16,182 nucleotides of DNA from an uncultured Clostridia bacterium. GTDB taxonomy: Bacteria > Bacillota > Clostridia > Christensenellales > Aristaeellaceae. Position numbers and translations under genes: made by a program. This document shows, piece by piece, positions 6,904 through 15,354 of this stretch. Numbering within the stretch: position 1 is the stretch's first letter; every line of letters starts with the position of its first letter. The notes beneath the pieces are model-generated. The model was given only the letters and a program-made list of their open reading frames with translations, did no database searches and had not been told where the DNA came from. The stretch lies in assembly GCA_934647165.1 (NCBI GenBank), contig CAKUFA010000045.1, forward strand, positions 1-16,182, written 5' to 3'.

Positions 6904-7653
6904 ATGCTGGCACAGCTTACACAGCGCTGCTTTTATCTCCCCGGCGACCACGCAACCGACCGTCCTTCCCTTGGGTATATCCGCGGCAACCATTTTTCCC
7001 TGCTGGTTGACGGCGGCAACAGCCCCGCCCATCAGCACCTGATGCAGGATGCGCTGGCCGCTGCCGCCCTGCCTACGCCATCCCTAGCCGCGGTGACCCA
7101 CAGCCATTGGGATCACGTGTACGGCCTGTGCGCCACGGACGCATTGGTGATCGCCTGCGAGCGCACGCAGAAGCAGCTGCTGGCCATGCAGGGCTGGCAA
7201 TGGTCAAAAGAAGCCATGGTTTCTCGGCTGCAAAGCGGTGAGGATATTCTGTTTTGCCATGAAAACATTCTTCGGGAATATGCCGATCCTGCCGTCATCC
7301 GTGTGCGGAGCGCCGATCTTGTTTTTGATCGCCAGATGTCGCTGGATCTGGGCGGCGTGCACGCGGAGCTTCAGCTGCTGGAAAACAGCCATGCCGAGGA
7401 TTGTGTGATCGTGTATCTGCCGGAAGAAAAAGTCGTGTATCTTGGCGACATCACCTATGAGGATCTGCATCACAATCCCCCCTGCTGGCATGTGCAGCAG
7501 CGCGCCGCCTTGCTGGGCGCACTGGATCGGCTTGATTTTGACTGGGCGGTGCCCGGGCATCAGGACGCCATGCACCGGGATGTGTTTTTCCGGGATATGG
7601 AATCTGCCTTTGCGCAGGATCGCGAAAGCGGCAAACTGCTGCTGCCTGATTAA
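6904..7653 (+). CDS. MBL-fold (metallo-beta-lactamase superfamily) metal-dependent hydrolase
   Basis: The 249-aa cytoplasmic protein carries the full zinc site of the superfamily: LLVDGGNS (D36), THSHWDH at 65-71 (H66, H68, D70, H71), NSHAED (H163), VYLGD (D182) and a C-terminal VPGHQD (H219). No signal peptide is visible. The compact size and the LLENSHAEDCVIVYLPEEKV segment place it among the general hydrolases rather than true beta-lactamases or RNase J. The substrate cannot be predicted. AGGAGG at 6889-6894 lies 9 bases before the ATG. It is divergent from fbp with 142 bases between the start codons. No clear promoter was found for it in that gap. A hairpin downstream probably ends its transcript. 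Confidence 0.88.
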   Translation: MLAQLTQRCFYLPGDHATDRPSLGYIRGNHFSLLVDGGNSPAHQHLMQDALAAAALPTPSLAAVTHSHWDHVYGLCATDALVIACERTQKQLLAMQGWQWSKEAMVSRLQSGEDILFCHENILREYADPAVIRVRSADLVFDRQMSLDLGGVHAELQLLENSHAEDCVIVYLPEEKVVYLGDITYEDLHHNPPCWHVQQRAALLGALDRLDFDWAVPGHQDAMHRDVFFRDMESAFAQDRESGKLLLPD

Positions 7654-7676
7654 GCGGGCCATGTTTCTTCGGCACA

Positions 7677-7712
7677 GGATGCAACATTCTTGGCCCCGCA
7701 TCCGTCTTTTTT
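7677..7712 (+). terminator. Probable terminator after the MBL gene
   Basis: GGATGC (7677-7682) pairs with GCATCC (7698-7703) across a 15-base loop, and T7707-T7712 form a six-base T run. A weaker outer pairing, GCGGGCCA at 7654 with TGGCCCCGC at 7691, is mutually exclusive with it. The stem is short, so termination may be partial. Confidence 0.5.
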
Positions 7713-7749
7713 CATGAAAAGCAAACGGATATTGATCGGAGGTAATGCC

Positions 7750-9501
7750 ATGAAGCGACTGATCGCCCTGCTGACCATCCTGTGCCTGGCATGCTGCACC
7801 TGCGCCCTGAGTGAAGGAAAAAGCACTGTGGAGTCCTTTTCCGGCACTTGGCCGGATGGGCTATCCTCCGCCCTTGCCGGCACCCCGCTGGCAGGCGCAG
7901 CGCCGCTGATGGGGTATATCGGTTCCCAAAACGGACAGGGCAGCCACGCCGCCGCCGTTGCACAAAATGCAGATGGCTACCTGCTTGCGGGCTTCACCTG
8001 CGAAAACGGCGCATGGCAAGTTGAATACGCCGGCAGCGCGCTGCGGCAGGATGTGCTTCCCCAGCTGTGGAACCAGGCGCTGGCAGAAGAATGGCCTGCG
8101 GAAGATATTGCCCGCTATGACGGCAGCGAGGTGTTTGAACTGATTTATCCGGACGCCCGCTACACCTGGCAATGGGAAGGCGAAGCCTGGCAGCTGCGTC
8201 GGGTCGTTCTGCCTGTAGCCAACGTGGTGGTCAACGGCCACCAGCTCTTCTGGAACAATGAAACCGTGTATACTCCGCAGGACACCCGGCTGACCGGCTT
8301 TATGGAAGCGGCGTTTCCCCGCACGCTAAGCCAGGCGCAGACGCTTGCCGCCGACTCTCCGGAAGATGTCACCCGTGCCATAACAGCCAGCGGTGGGGAA
8401 AGCGGCGACTTTCCCGTGGCACTGCATGCAGCCCCCACCACCGGCAGCGACATCATCGGTTATTACGCCAGCAATGTCCCTGCGCTGGTGCTGGATTCGG
8501 GCAGTGGGTTTGTTCAGTTGGAAATCGACGGTGTGTCCGGCTGGGCCACGGCTTCGCAGGCAGTCATCGGTTCCGTCGCTTTGGAGGCCACTGCCGGATT
8601 GCCCGGACAGATCTATTCGCCCAGTGCAGCGCAGGGCAAGTATCGTTCGCTGCTGGACGCACCGAATGCACAAGCCTCCGGCATAGCCACCCTGGGCGTA
8701 TGCCTGCCGGTGCGCGTGCTTGGCTGCACTGCGGACGGAGGTTACCTCCACGTGCAGTTGGACGGCGGCCTGGCGGGTTATTTGCCCGCGGACGCCGTAT
8801 CTGCGGGCGAATGCCGGATTCTCAGCGACACGCGGGATCACCGGCTGAACCTTCGCCAAGAGCCCTCCACCAAAGCCCAAAGCCTTGGCAAGTATTACGG
8901 GGGCGTTTCGGCCACCCGCCTGTTTGCTCCGCCGAGCGACAGCGCATGGCAGCGGGTATGCGTATTTGGCCGCAACGGATGGATGCTGCGCTCATTCCTT
9001 TCCACCGCGGCGGACACAGCGCCGGATATGCTCCCGCCCCTCGGACAGGTGCAGCATATGGATGACGGCGGGCTGAACCTGCGGGCAGAGCCCGGCTATC
9101 AGGGAGAAATTCTGGCGCGGTATCCGGAAGGCAGCATGGCGGAGATTCTGGGTGTTATCAGCAACTGGGCACATGTCCGCATGCAGGACGGAGCGGTGGG
9201 CTACATGCTGCTCACCTACCTTGGCGGCGAACCCGTTATGGCGGTAAAAAACGCCTTCGCTCTTTCGCAGGGCGTCACGCTCATCACACTTCAAGGCACC
9301 CAGGGCGCGTCGCTCGCCGCCGGGGATATCATCGCCTTCCCGAACGGCCGCCCCTGCCCTGACTGGCATTACGATTCGCTGCTTTCCACCATGGTATTCC
9401 AGCAGGAAAACACTGTTGCCGTGCAAGCCGCGCAGACAAGCGGCCTGATCCGCGCTGAGGAGGCGGATACGCTGTGCAGCGTATGGCGCATGGAAGAATA
9501 A
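7750..9501 (+). CDS. Secreted multi-SH3b-domain protein
   Basis: This is a 583-aa exported protein of unknown exact role. Residues 1-21 form a signal sequence unusually rich in cysteine (LCLACCTCALS); it is not a clean lipobox, so lipoprotein status is uncertain. Residues 30-210 are an uncharacterised N-terminal part. Then come four SH3b-like units at about 220-272, 298-351, 362-417 and 438-490. The last two have the hallmark LNLRQEPSTKAQSLGKYY and LNLRAEPGYQGEILARY motifs followed by W-x-x-V and G-W/Y-M-L. SH3b domains commonly bind peptidoglycan, so a wall-associated role is likely. No catalytic domain such as NlpC/P60 or amidase is seen. The start is set by CGGAGG at 7737-7742, 7 bases before the ATG. 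An earlier in-frame ATG at 7690 lies inside the terminator and is rejected. Confidence 0.82.
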   Translation: MKRLIALLTILCLACCTCALSEGKSTVESFSGTWPDGLSSALAGTPLAGAAPLMGYIGSQNGQGSHAAAVAQNADGYLLAGFTCENGAWQVEYAGSALRQDVLPQLWNQALAEEWPAEDIARYDGSEVFELIYPDARYTWQWEGEAWQLRRVVLPVANVVVNGHQLFWNNETVYTPQDTRLTGFMEAAFPRTLSQAQTLAADSPEDVTRAITASGGESGDFPVALHAAPTTGSDIIGYYASNVPALVLDSGSGFVQLEIDGVSGWATASQAVIGSVALEATAGLPGQIYSPSAAQGKYRSLLDAPNAQASGIATLGVCLPVRVLGCTADGGYLHVQLDGGLAGYLPADAVSAGECRILSDTRDHRLNLRQEPSTKAQSLGKYYGGVSATRLFAPPSDSAWQRVCVFGRNGWMLRSFLSTAADTAPDMLPPLGQVQHMDDGGLNLRAEPGYQGEILARYPEGSMAEILGVISNWAHVRMQDGAVGYMLLTYLGGEPVMAVKNAFALSQGVTLITLQGTQGASLAAGDIIAFPNGRPCPDWHYDSLLSTMVFQQENTVAVQAAQTSGLIRAEEADTLCSVWRMEE

Positions 9502-9512
9502 TCTGTTTTCAG

Positions 9513-9553
9513 GAAGCGGGCATGGTCAGGGGCTGCTCTGGCCTGCCCGCTTC
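9513..9553 (+). terminator. Strong hairpin without a clear U-tract, possible terminator
   Basis: GAAGCGGGCA (9513-9522) pairs perfectly with TGCCCGCTTC (9544-9553). After a one-base bulge, GGTCAG pairs with CTGGCC inside. Only a short TTCTT follows, so this is either a weak or atypical terminator for the SH3b gene or an mRNA-stabilising hairpin. Confidence 0.5.
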
Positions 9554-9597
9554 TTGGGGCTTCCGCGCTTCCATTCTGTGCCAAGCGGATGAAATTC

Positions 9598-9626
9598 TTG
9601 CGTTCAATCGTCAAATGCTGTACAAT
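9598..9626 (+). promoter_or_regulatory. Sigma-A promoter for the DUF3298-ftsK-DUF2974 block
   Basis: TTGCGT (9598-9603), a 17-base spacer and TACAAT (9621-9626). The start site would be near 9633, only about 19 bases before the ATG at 9652, leaving just room for the GGAGGG ribosome binding site at 9638-9643. No other promoter of this quality was seen before ftsK. Confidence 0.7.
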
Positions 9627-9651
9627 AGAAGTTCGACGGAGGGACTTGAAC

Positions 9652-10812
9652 ATGATAAGAAAGTATCTCGCAATCCTTCTTTGTCTTGTGGTGGCCTGTT
9701 CCTGCGCCCATGCGGAGCCTCTGGCCGGGAGCATGCTGTCCTATGCTGATGCGGGGCTTGACCTGCCCGGCGGCAGCGTGCATTATCCCCAGCTGAAAGG
9801 CCTGGATGATGCGGCGATGGACGCTGTGCAGCAGGCCATTGTAGAAACAGGCGGTATCGGCGCTTATCTGGATCGGCTGATGCTGCTGGGCAGCAGTCCC
9901 ATAAAGCTGAATGTCACCTATACTTTGAGTGAGCGCGCACTGACCGGGCAGGTGCTGTCGGTTGTTTTTTCTGCCGACGGCCCCATCGAGGACACCCGCG
10001 CCACCAGTCGCTACACCGCCGTCAATCTTGACTTGACAGACGGACACACGCTAACGTTCGCCGACCTTTTCACGGATGAAAGCGCCGCGCGGGCTTTTAT
10101 GGAAAACTACCTGCTGGACACGGTTTCCCCGGAGCTGAGCCCTCATCTGTCAAACAGCGACCTTCTGCCTTTGCCGGAGGTTTTTTCGGTGGATGAAGCC
10201 GGCCTGACGCTATATTATCCCATTCGTCAGCTATCCACGCTCAGCGACAAAGCAGGCGCGATCCAGCTGAGCTGGTGCGAACTTGCCCCTTATCTGCGCC
10301 TGGGCGACGGCACATTGCTCCAACGTATCGGCGCACAGGCCATGGTGACGCCCGGCAGCCGATCCCTCATCGAGGGGAGCGTTCATGCAGGCAGCCTTCC
10401 CGGCATACCGCTTGTCCTTGGCGGCAGCGTGCAGGAAGCTGTGGCGCGCTGGAGCCTGCTCATTGACCCGGATCTCTACGACAGCGGACGGCTGCTGTCG
10501 CTGGACGGCGCGCCCTTCCGCGGCGTGTATTTGATGACCGACCGCCTGACGGACAGCTTTGACCATAGCGTGATTCAGGGGTTGCGGATGGATCGGGGCA
10601 ATCTGTGGGGGCTGTGCATCGGCACAACAACCAAAGAGCAGTGGCGTGCCCTGCTGGGTGAAGCGACCCACACCGTGACGCTTTCCGCCCAGGAAGCGGA
10701 AGCCCAACGCCTGCCAAGCGGCGAAAGCGATTATTATGAAATGGGCGGCCACCGGCTGCGGCTGCACGCAAACGAAAACGGCGTGCTTGTCAGCCTGATG
10801 CTGCTTGACTGA
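9652..10812 (+). CDS. Secreted DUF3298/RsiV-like protein
   Basis: This is a 386-aa predicted exported protein. Residues 1-22 are a signal peptide (VVACSCAHAE); the cysteines leave lipidation possible but the box is not canonical. Residues about 40-225 have the DUF4163/DUF3298 pattern: YPQLKGLDDAAMDAVQQAI at 45-63, NLDLTDGHTLTFADLF at 125-140, and DEAGLTLYYPIRQLST then IQLSWCELAPYL at 181-215. This fold occurs in the anti-sigma factor RsiV, which binds lysozyme, and in PdaC. The C-terminal part (about 255-386; TTKEQWRALLGEAT, then a YYEMGGHRLRLHANENGVLVSLML strand pair) resembles small repeat-type extracellular domains that I cannot name. There is no transmembrane anchor or sigma-binding domain as in RsiV. 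The true start is the ATG at 9652, 8 bases after GGAGGG; the frame is open upstream, but that part overlaps the promoter. ftsK begins 25 bases downstream, so an operon is likely. Confidence 0.75.
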   Translation: MIRKYLAILLCLVVACSCAHAEPLAGSMLSYADAGLDLPGGSVHYPQLKGLDDAAMDAVQQAIVETGGIGAYLDRLMLLGSSPIKLNVTYTLSERALTGQVLSVVFSADGPIEDTRATSRYTAVNLDLTDGHTLTFADLFTDESAARAFMENYLLDTVSPELSPHLSNSDLLPLPEVFSVDEAGLTLYYPIRQLSTLSDKAGAIQLSWCELAPYLRLGDGTLLQRIGAQAMVTPGSRSLIEGSVHAGSLPGIPLVLGGSVQEAVARWSLLIDPDLYDSGRLLSLDGAPFRGVYLMTDRLTDSFDHSVIQGLRMDRGNLWGLCIGTTTKEQWRALLGEATHTVTLSAQEAEAQRLPSGESDYYEMGGHRLRLHANENGVLVSLMLLD

Positions 10813-10837
10813 CGGCAGATTAAAAGGAGGATATGGA

Positions 10838-13800
10838 ATGGCGCAGCAGAAAAAAACAGGCAAGGGAAAACAGGCTCCGACCTATTCGGCGGACGCCATG
10901 GCGCTGCGCCTTGTGATTGGCCTGACGCTGATTGCGCTGGGCGTGCTGATCTTTTTATCAACCGGCGTTCGCCTGGATGGCGGCGTATTTTCCAGTGTGC
11001 GCGCCTTCTTCGGCGGGCTCGCGGGCGGCGCAACGCTGCTGTTCAGTGCCTTCCCCATTTGGGGCGGCGTACTGCTCATCATTTCTACCCAGCGCCGCGC
11101 CCCTCTGCGTGCGCTGGTGCTGTCCTTTGTGCTCTACCTGCTGCTTTGTGCGGTGATGACGCTGGTTTTGACCACCAGCTCCACCGACGGCAACCTGACG
11201 CTGATGGACTATTGGCTGCGTTCCGGTACCGGGCACTATGCCCAGCCAGATGCGTTCCAGCTATTTGTCAGCCGCGGGTGGGATCTTGGCCGCAAAGGCA
11301 GCGGCGGCGGCGCATTGGGCATGCTGCTGGCCTGGCCGCTGTGGAAAACCATCGGCGTTATCCCCGGCGTAGCCTTGTTGGTTCTATTGACCATCGCCGA
11401 TGGCCTTGCGCTGTTCCGTGTGGATGTGAAGGCGTTGATTGACCGCGCACGAAGCCAGTCCGCCCAGCGGCGCGAACAGGCCGACGATGCGCAGCGCCAG
11501 CGTGAGCTTGCCTGGCAGCAGGCACAGGCCGCACAGGCAAGCCACTATTCCGCGCCATCCGCAACCGTTCAACCACCCGTGCCGCAGCCGGCGCCCGTGT
11601 GGCCGCAGGGTAACTATGCACCTGCACAGCAGCCGACTTATGCGCCGGAAGCACCAATGCCCGCCGTCGCGCCTGCACCCTATAACGGCTATGGCTTCAG
11701 CCCTGTGGAAGACGAAGCCTATGCCCCTGTAACACCGGATGATATGGTGCGCGAGCAGGCGGATTATACCGCCGCCCTCCGCGAACAGGAACAGAACGCA
11801 TCGCACAAACCTCGCCTGCCGCACATTTTCGCCCGCCGACAGGAAAAAGGTGCTGTGAAAGAAAAGCCTGCCGTTTCGCCCGCCAGGCGCTCCATGCAGG
11901 ATACGCAGTGCACGCAGCAGGAGCCCTATCAGCCTCAGCAGCGTCCTACGCAGGCTCCGCAGCAGACGCCCTATCAGCCTCAGCAGCGTCCTATGCAGGC
12001 TCCGCAGCAGACGCCCTATCAGCCTCAGCAGCGCTCCTCGCAGGCTCCGCAGCAGGAGTCCTATCAGCCTCAGCAGCCATCCGCACACCAGCGCAGTATT
12101 TGGGAGGACAGCAGCAGTTACAGCACCGCTTCATGGCGGAATGACGACAGCGAAACTGCATGGCCACAGCCAACGCCAAGGCGTGCAGCATCCGTTGCTC
12201 CCACCCAGCGCAAGCCAGAAACCGACGAAGAGGAAACGCCCATCACCCGCAAGCTGCACCGCATGCAGCAACACCAGGAAATTGAGCCGCCGCCCCAGGA
12301 GCCCCGTCCCAAACAGCAGCCTCTGCCTTCCTGGTCGGAAACACCGCCGTGGGAGGAGTCTTCCAAGCTTCAGACGCTTGAACCCGTGCCAACGCCGCGC
12401 GTTCAAATGGATACCCCCAAGGATGGCTGGAAGCCTGAATTGAAGCTGCCGCCCCGCAAGGCTGCGCCAGAGGAGGAAGCACCTGCCAAGGCAGTGGAGA
12501 TTCCCTATATTTTTCCCACCATGTCGCTTCTGAAGACCCCTGAACCGCCCTCTGCGCTCAGTGCGGAGGAGGATGCACTGCGTTCACGCAGGCTTGAGGA
12601 AACGCTGCAATCCTTCAAAATTCCCGCCCAGGTGCGGCATGTGACCCATGGGCCCGCCATCTCCCGTTTTGAGTTGGAGCTTGCCGCCGGCATCCGCGTG
12701 AACAAAATCACCGAGCTGGATCGCAACATCGCCATGAACATGGAAGTCAAGTCCGTTCGCATCGAAGCGCCCATCCCCGGCAAATCGCTGGTGGGTGTGG
12801 AGGTGCCTAACCGCCGCGTATCCACCGTCACACTGCGTGAAGTGCTGGAAACCCCGGTGATGCAAAACATGAAGTCCACCCTGGGGGTTGCGCTCGGCAA
12901 GGACATCGCGGGGGAACCCATTGCCTGCGACCTTTCCCGCATGCCGCATCTGCTTATTGCAGGCGCTACCGGCAGCGGTAAATCGGTATGCATTAACGCC
13001 ATCATCAACTCCATCCTCTTCCGTGCATCCCCCAAGGAAGTGCGTCTGATTCTCGTGGATCCCAAGGTTGTGGAGCTGCAATGCTACAACGGCATCCCAC
13101 ACCTGCTGATCCCGGTGGTGAGCGACCCCCACAAAGCCGCCGGCGCGCTGGAATGGGCCGTGGCTGAAATGATGGAGCGCTATCGCAAGTTCACCGACAA
13201 GGGCGTGCGCGAAATCAACGGTTACAACCAGAAGCTGGAGGACGGCGAGGAATACATGCCCCGCATAGTCATCATCATTGATGAGTTGGCAGATCTGATG
13301 ATGACTTGCCGCAAGGATGTGGAAGAACGCATTTGCCGCCTGGCGCAGTTGGCACGCGCAGCTGGCATCCACCTGGTGGTGGCCACCCAGCGTCCTTCTG
13401 TGGATGTCATCACCGGCCTGATTAAGGCCAACATTCCCAGCCGCATTGCCTTCAAGGTGTCCAGCTTTGTGGACAGCCGTACCATCCTTGACCGCCCCGG
13501 CGCAGAAAAACTGCTGGGCTACGGCGATATGCTCTATCTGCCCAACGGCGAGTTTACCCCCATCCGTGTGCAGGGCTGCTTCCTGTCCGACGGCGAGGTG
13601 AACCGCATCACTGATTTCATTCGCCAGACCAGCCCTGCAGAATATGATCCCAACGTCATTGAGCAATTGGAAAACATGGAGCGCGCTGTGGCCGATTCAT
13701 CCCCGGACGATGTTTCTTCCTCCGAGGATGAAGCAAGCAGCGATGACAGTCTCCTGCAACAAGCCATTGAAATGACGGTGCAGGATGGGCAAACCTCCAC

Positions 13801-13972
13801 CAGCATGCTTCAGCGGCGGCTGCGCATCGGCTATGCCCGCGCCGGCCGCCTGGTGGATGAAATGGAAAAGCGTGGCATCGTATCCCAAAAGGACGGTGCT
13901 AAGCCTCGCATGTGCCTGATCTCTCGAGACGAGTTTGAACATTTAAAACGCTCTGGTTCATTGGAGGAATGA
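10838..13972 (+). CDS. ftsK: FtsK/SpoIIIE-family DNA translocase
   Basis: This is a septal ATP-driven DNA pump that moves chromosomal DNA during division or sporulation; it is 1044 aa, longer than B. subtilis SpoIIIE (about 790). Residues 21-193 hold four or five membrane segments. Residues about 205-555 form a P/Q-rich linker including tandem 15-residue repeats at 360-414. The RecA-like motor spans about 560-960, with Walker A GATGSGKSV (G709-S716, K715), VDPKVVELQCYN, Walker B IVIIIDELADLMM (D815, E816), and LVVATQRPSVDVITGLIK. The C-terminal gamma winged helix (972-1044; LLQQAIEMTV, TSTSMLQRRLRIGYARAGRL) is the domain that reads orienting DNA motifs (KOPS/SRS). AAGGAGG at 10824-10830 is 7 bases from the ATG. 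The stop is 3 bases before the next gene. Whether it acts in vegetative division, sporulation or both cannot be told from sequence. Confidence 0.95.
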   Translation: MAQQKKTGKGKQAPTYSADAMALRLVIGLTLIALGVLIFLSTGVRLDGGVFSSVRAFFGGLAGGATLLFSAFPIWGGVLLIISTQRRAPLRALVLSFVLYLLLCAVMTLVLTTSSTDGNLTLMDYWLRSGTGHYAQPDAFQLFVSRGWDLGRKGSGGGALGMLLAWPLWKTIGVIPGVALLVLLTIADGLALFRVDVKALIDRARSQSAQRREQADDAQRQRELAWQQAQAAQASHYSAPSATVQPPVPQPAPVWPQGNYAPAQQPTYAPEAPMPAVAPAPYNGYGFSPVEDEAYAPVTPDDMVREQADYTAALREQEQNASHKPRLPHIFARRQEKGAVKEKPAVSPARRSMQDTQCTQQEPYQPQQRPTQAPQQTPYQPQQRPMQAPQQTPYQPQQRSSQAPQQESYQPQQPSAHQRSIWEDSSSYSTASWRNDDSETAWPQPTPRRAASVAPTQRKPETDEEETPITRKLHRMQQHQEIEPPPQEPRPKQQPLPSWSETPPWEESSKLQTLEPVPTPRVQMDTPKDGWKPELKLPPRKAAPEEEAPAKAVEIPYIFPTMSLLKTPEPPSALSAEEDALRSRRLEETLQSFKIPAQVRHVTHGPAISRFELELAAGIRVNKITELDRNIAMNMEVKSVRIEAPIPGKSLVGVEVPNRRVSTVTLREVLETPVMQNMKSTLGVALGKDIAGEPIACDLSRMPHLLIAGATGSGKSVCINAIINSILFRASPKEVRLILVDPKVVELQCYNGIPHLLIPVVSDPHKAAGALEWAVAEMMERYRKFTDKGVREINGYNQKLEDGEEYMPRIVIIIDELADLMMTCRKDVEERICRLAQLARAAGIHLVVATQRPSVDVITGLIKANIPSRIAFKVSSFVDSRTILDRPGAEKLLGYGDMLYLPNGEFTPIRVQGCFLSDGEVNRITDFIRQTSPAEYDPNVIEQLENMERAVADSSPDDVSSSEDEASSDDSLLQQAIEMTVQDGQTSTSMLQRRLRIGYARAGRLVDEMEKRGIVSQKDGAKPRMCLISRDEFEHLKRSGSLEE
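11915..12076 (+). repeat. In-frame 45-bp tandem repeat in the ftsK linker
   Basis: Three full units start at 11915, 11960 and 12005, and a partial fourth starts at 12050. Units differ by about 3 to 5 bases, so the array is recent or homogenised. Each encodes a 15-residue block of the type QQTPYQPQQRPMQAP. Because the unit is a multiple of three, copy-number change keeps the reading frame, and linker length may vary between strains. Confidence 0.9.
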
Positions 13973-13975
13973 GCA

Positions 13976-15109
13976 ATGGCAAACATGATGGATTACCTTG
14001 CCTGGCGCGGTGACCTGACGGTGCAGCAAACTCCCTGGTGCATGGTGGACAGTCTCATCATGGCTTCTTTCAGTTACAATCCGCTTTCAAGCCTTCTGGC
14101 GGCGGAAAGCGCGGGTATTCCCCTGCGCGATCTTGCCCCCCAGCTGGATTTGAAGGAGCGCACCGGCAATCTCTACTTTGAGCAGTGGCGCAGCCTCCTT
14201 TACGCCATGGCGAACAGCACGCGCTTCAGTTCCATGCACATTCATGACTATGTGGACATCGTTGATGAAAAGCGCGCCATGCAGTTTTCTGCCGTTTCTG
14301 CGGATACGGAGGACGGCTGCACCTTTGTTGCCTTCCGCGGCACGGACAGCACGCTGGTCGGTTGGCGGGAGGACTTTAACATGTCCTACGAAAGCCCGGT
14401 GCCTGCCCAGGAATCCGCAGTGGATTATCTGGAGCGAATTGCCGCCCAGTCCACCCGTCCACTGCGAGTTTCCGGCCACAGCAAAGGCGGCAACCTGGCT
14501 GCCTATGCCGCTGCGCATGCCCGCATGGACGTGCAGGCACGCATTCAGAGCATTTACAGCTTTGACGGACCGGGTCTGGATGACGCAACCATGGCCAGCG
14601 AAGGCTACCAACGCATCCTGCCGGTGCTGCATTCCATCATCCCGCAGGCGTCTGTTGTCGGCTTTTTGATGAATTATCACCTAAACTACACCGTTGTGCG
14701 TTCCCGCTCCGTATCGCTGTGGCAGCATGATGCGTTCAAGTGGCAGATTCTCGGTCCGCGCTTTGAGGAGGGCGGCCTGACCAATACCAGCCGCCTGATG
14801 GACGAAACCGTGCACGAATGGCTCAAGGCCTGTGATGCAAAGCAGCGCAAGGTCTTTGTGGAAACCCTGTTTGATGTCCTTTCCGCCACGGACGCCACCA
14901 CCATCGCTGAGCTTTCCAGCGAAAAAATCAAATCCGTAGCCGTCATCCTCACCGCCATTCGCGACATGGAGCCGGAAACCCGCAAAATGTTCCTACATCT
15001 CATCAGCATGTTCCTATCCATGGCAGCGACCAACGCCCGCGGCATGTTCTCCGAACGGCAAAAGGAATTCCTTCAGGAAACCATCAATAAGCTTCGCCCT
15101 GAAGGGTGA
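13976..15109 (+). CDS. DUF2974 (Mbeg1-like) protein with alpha/beta-hydrolase fold
   Basis: This is a 377-aa predicted cytoplasmic protein. The N-terminus (MMDYLAWRGDLTVQQTPWCMVDSLIMASFSY) is the typical opening of the DUF2974 family. The central part carries FVAFRGTDSTLVGWREDF at 118-134 and the nucleophile elbow VSGHSKGGNLAAYAA at 165-179 (GxSxG, Ser169). YSFDGPG follows at 194-200 (Asp198 a possible acid), and WQHD near 249-252 offers a candidate His251. The FRGT and GHSKGGN pair is shared with class 3 lipases, so esterase or lipase activity is plausible but unproven. No signal peptide is present. GGAGGA inside the last codons of ftsK serves as its ribosome binding site, and the ATG comes 3 bases after the ftsK stop, indicating translational coupling. 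A hairpin terminator follows at 15165. Confidence 0.85.
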   Translation: MANMMDYLAWRGDLTVQQTPWCMVDSLIMASFSYNPLSSLLAAESAGIPLRDLAPQLDLKERTGNLYFEQWRSLLYAMANSTRFSSMHIHDYVDIVDEKRAMQFSAVSADTEDGCTFVAFRGTDSTLVGWREDFNMSYESPVPAQESAVDYLERIAAQSTRPLRVSGHSKGGNLAAYAAAHARMDVQARIQSIYSFDGPGLDDATMASEGYQRILPVLHSIIPQASVVGFLMNYHLNYTVVRSRSVSLWQHDAFKWQILGPRFEEGGLTNTSRLMDETVHEWLKACDAKQRKVFVETLFDVLSATDATTIAELSSEKIKSVAVILTAIRDMEPETRKMFLHLISMFLSMAATNARGMFSERQKEFLQETINKLRPEG

Positions 15110-15164
15110 ATACTCTCCTTCTGCTTAACTTCCTTCTTTTCTAGGCATCCATCCTCGCCATAAA

Positions 15165-15188
15165 AAAGAACGGCTTTTGCCGTTCTTT
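15165..15188 (+). terminator. Terminator at the end of the ftsK block
   Basis: AAAGAACGGC (15165-15174) and GCCGTTCTTT (15179-15188) form a perfect 10-bp stem around a TTTT loop. An A run (15162-15167) lies upstream, and the right arm ends in TTCTTT followed by AAAAA. The T run is mostly inside the stem, so strength in the plus direction is moderate; the A run would give a U-tract for leftward transcription. Confidence 0.7.
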
Positions 15189-15354
15189 AAAAATACAAGA
15201 ATATTTATTGTTGTATTAAAGCCATCTCCATTGGCGATAGATGCAAGCATATTTATCTTTGTAACCGTTAATGACAAAGAATGAAACTCGGTATCGAGGG
15301 CGATTCACCTGATTCTTTATCTCAATATTGCCTCATAAATACCGATATTTCTTG

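Noticed and set aside
7690..7749. Upstream in-frame start of the SH3b protein
   Set aside because: Lies within the preceding terminator; the ATG at 7750 has a good ribosome binding site and leads straight into a signal peptide.
11915..12076. Regular repeat considered as a CRISPR array
   Set aside because: Units are contiguous without spacers, in frame, and encode a P/Q linker of FtsK.
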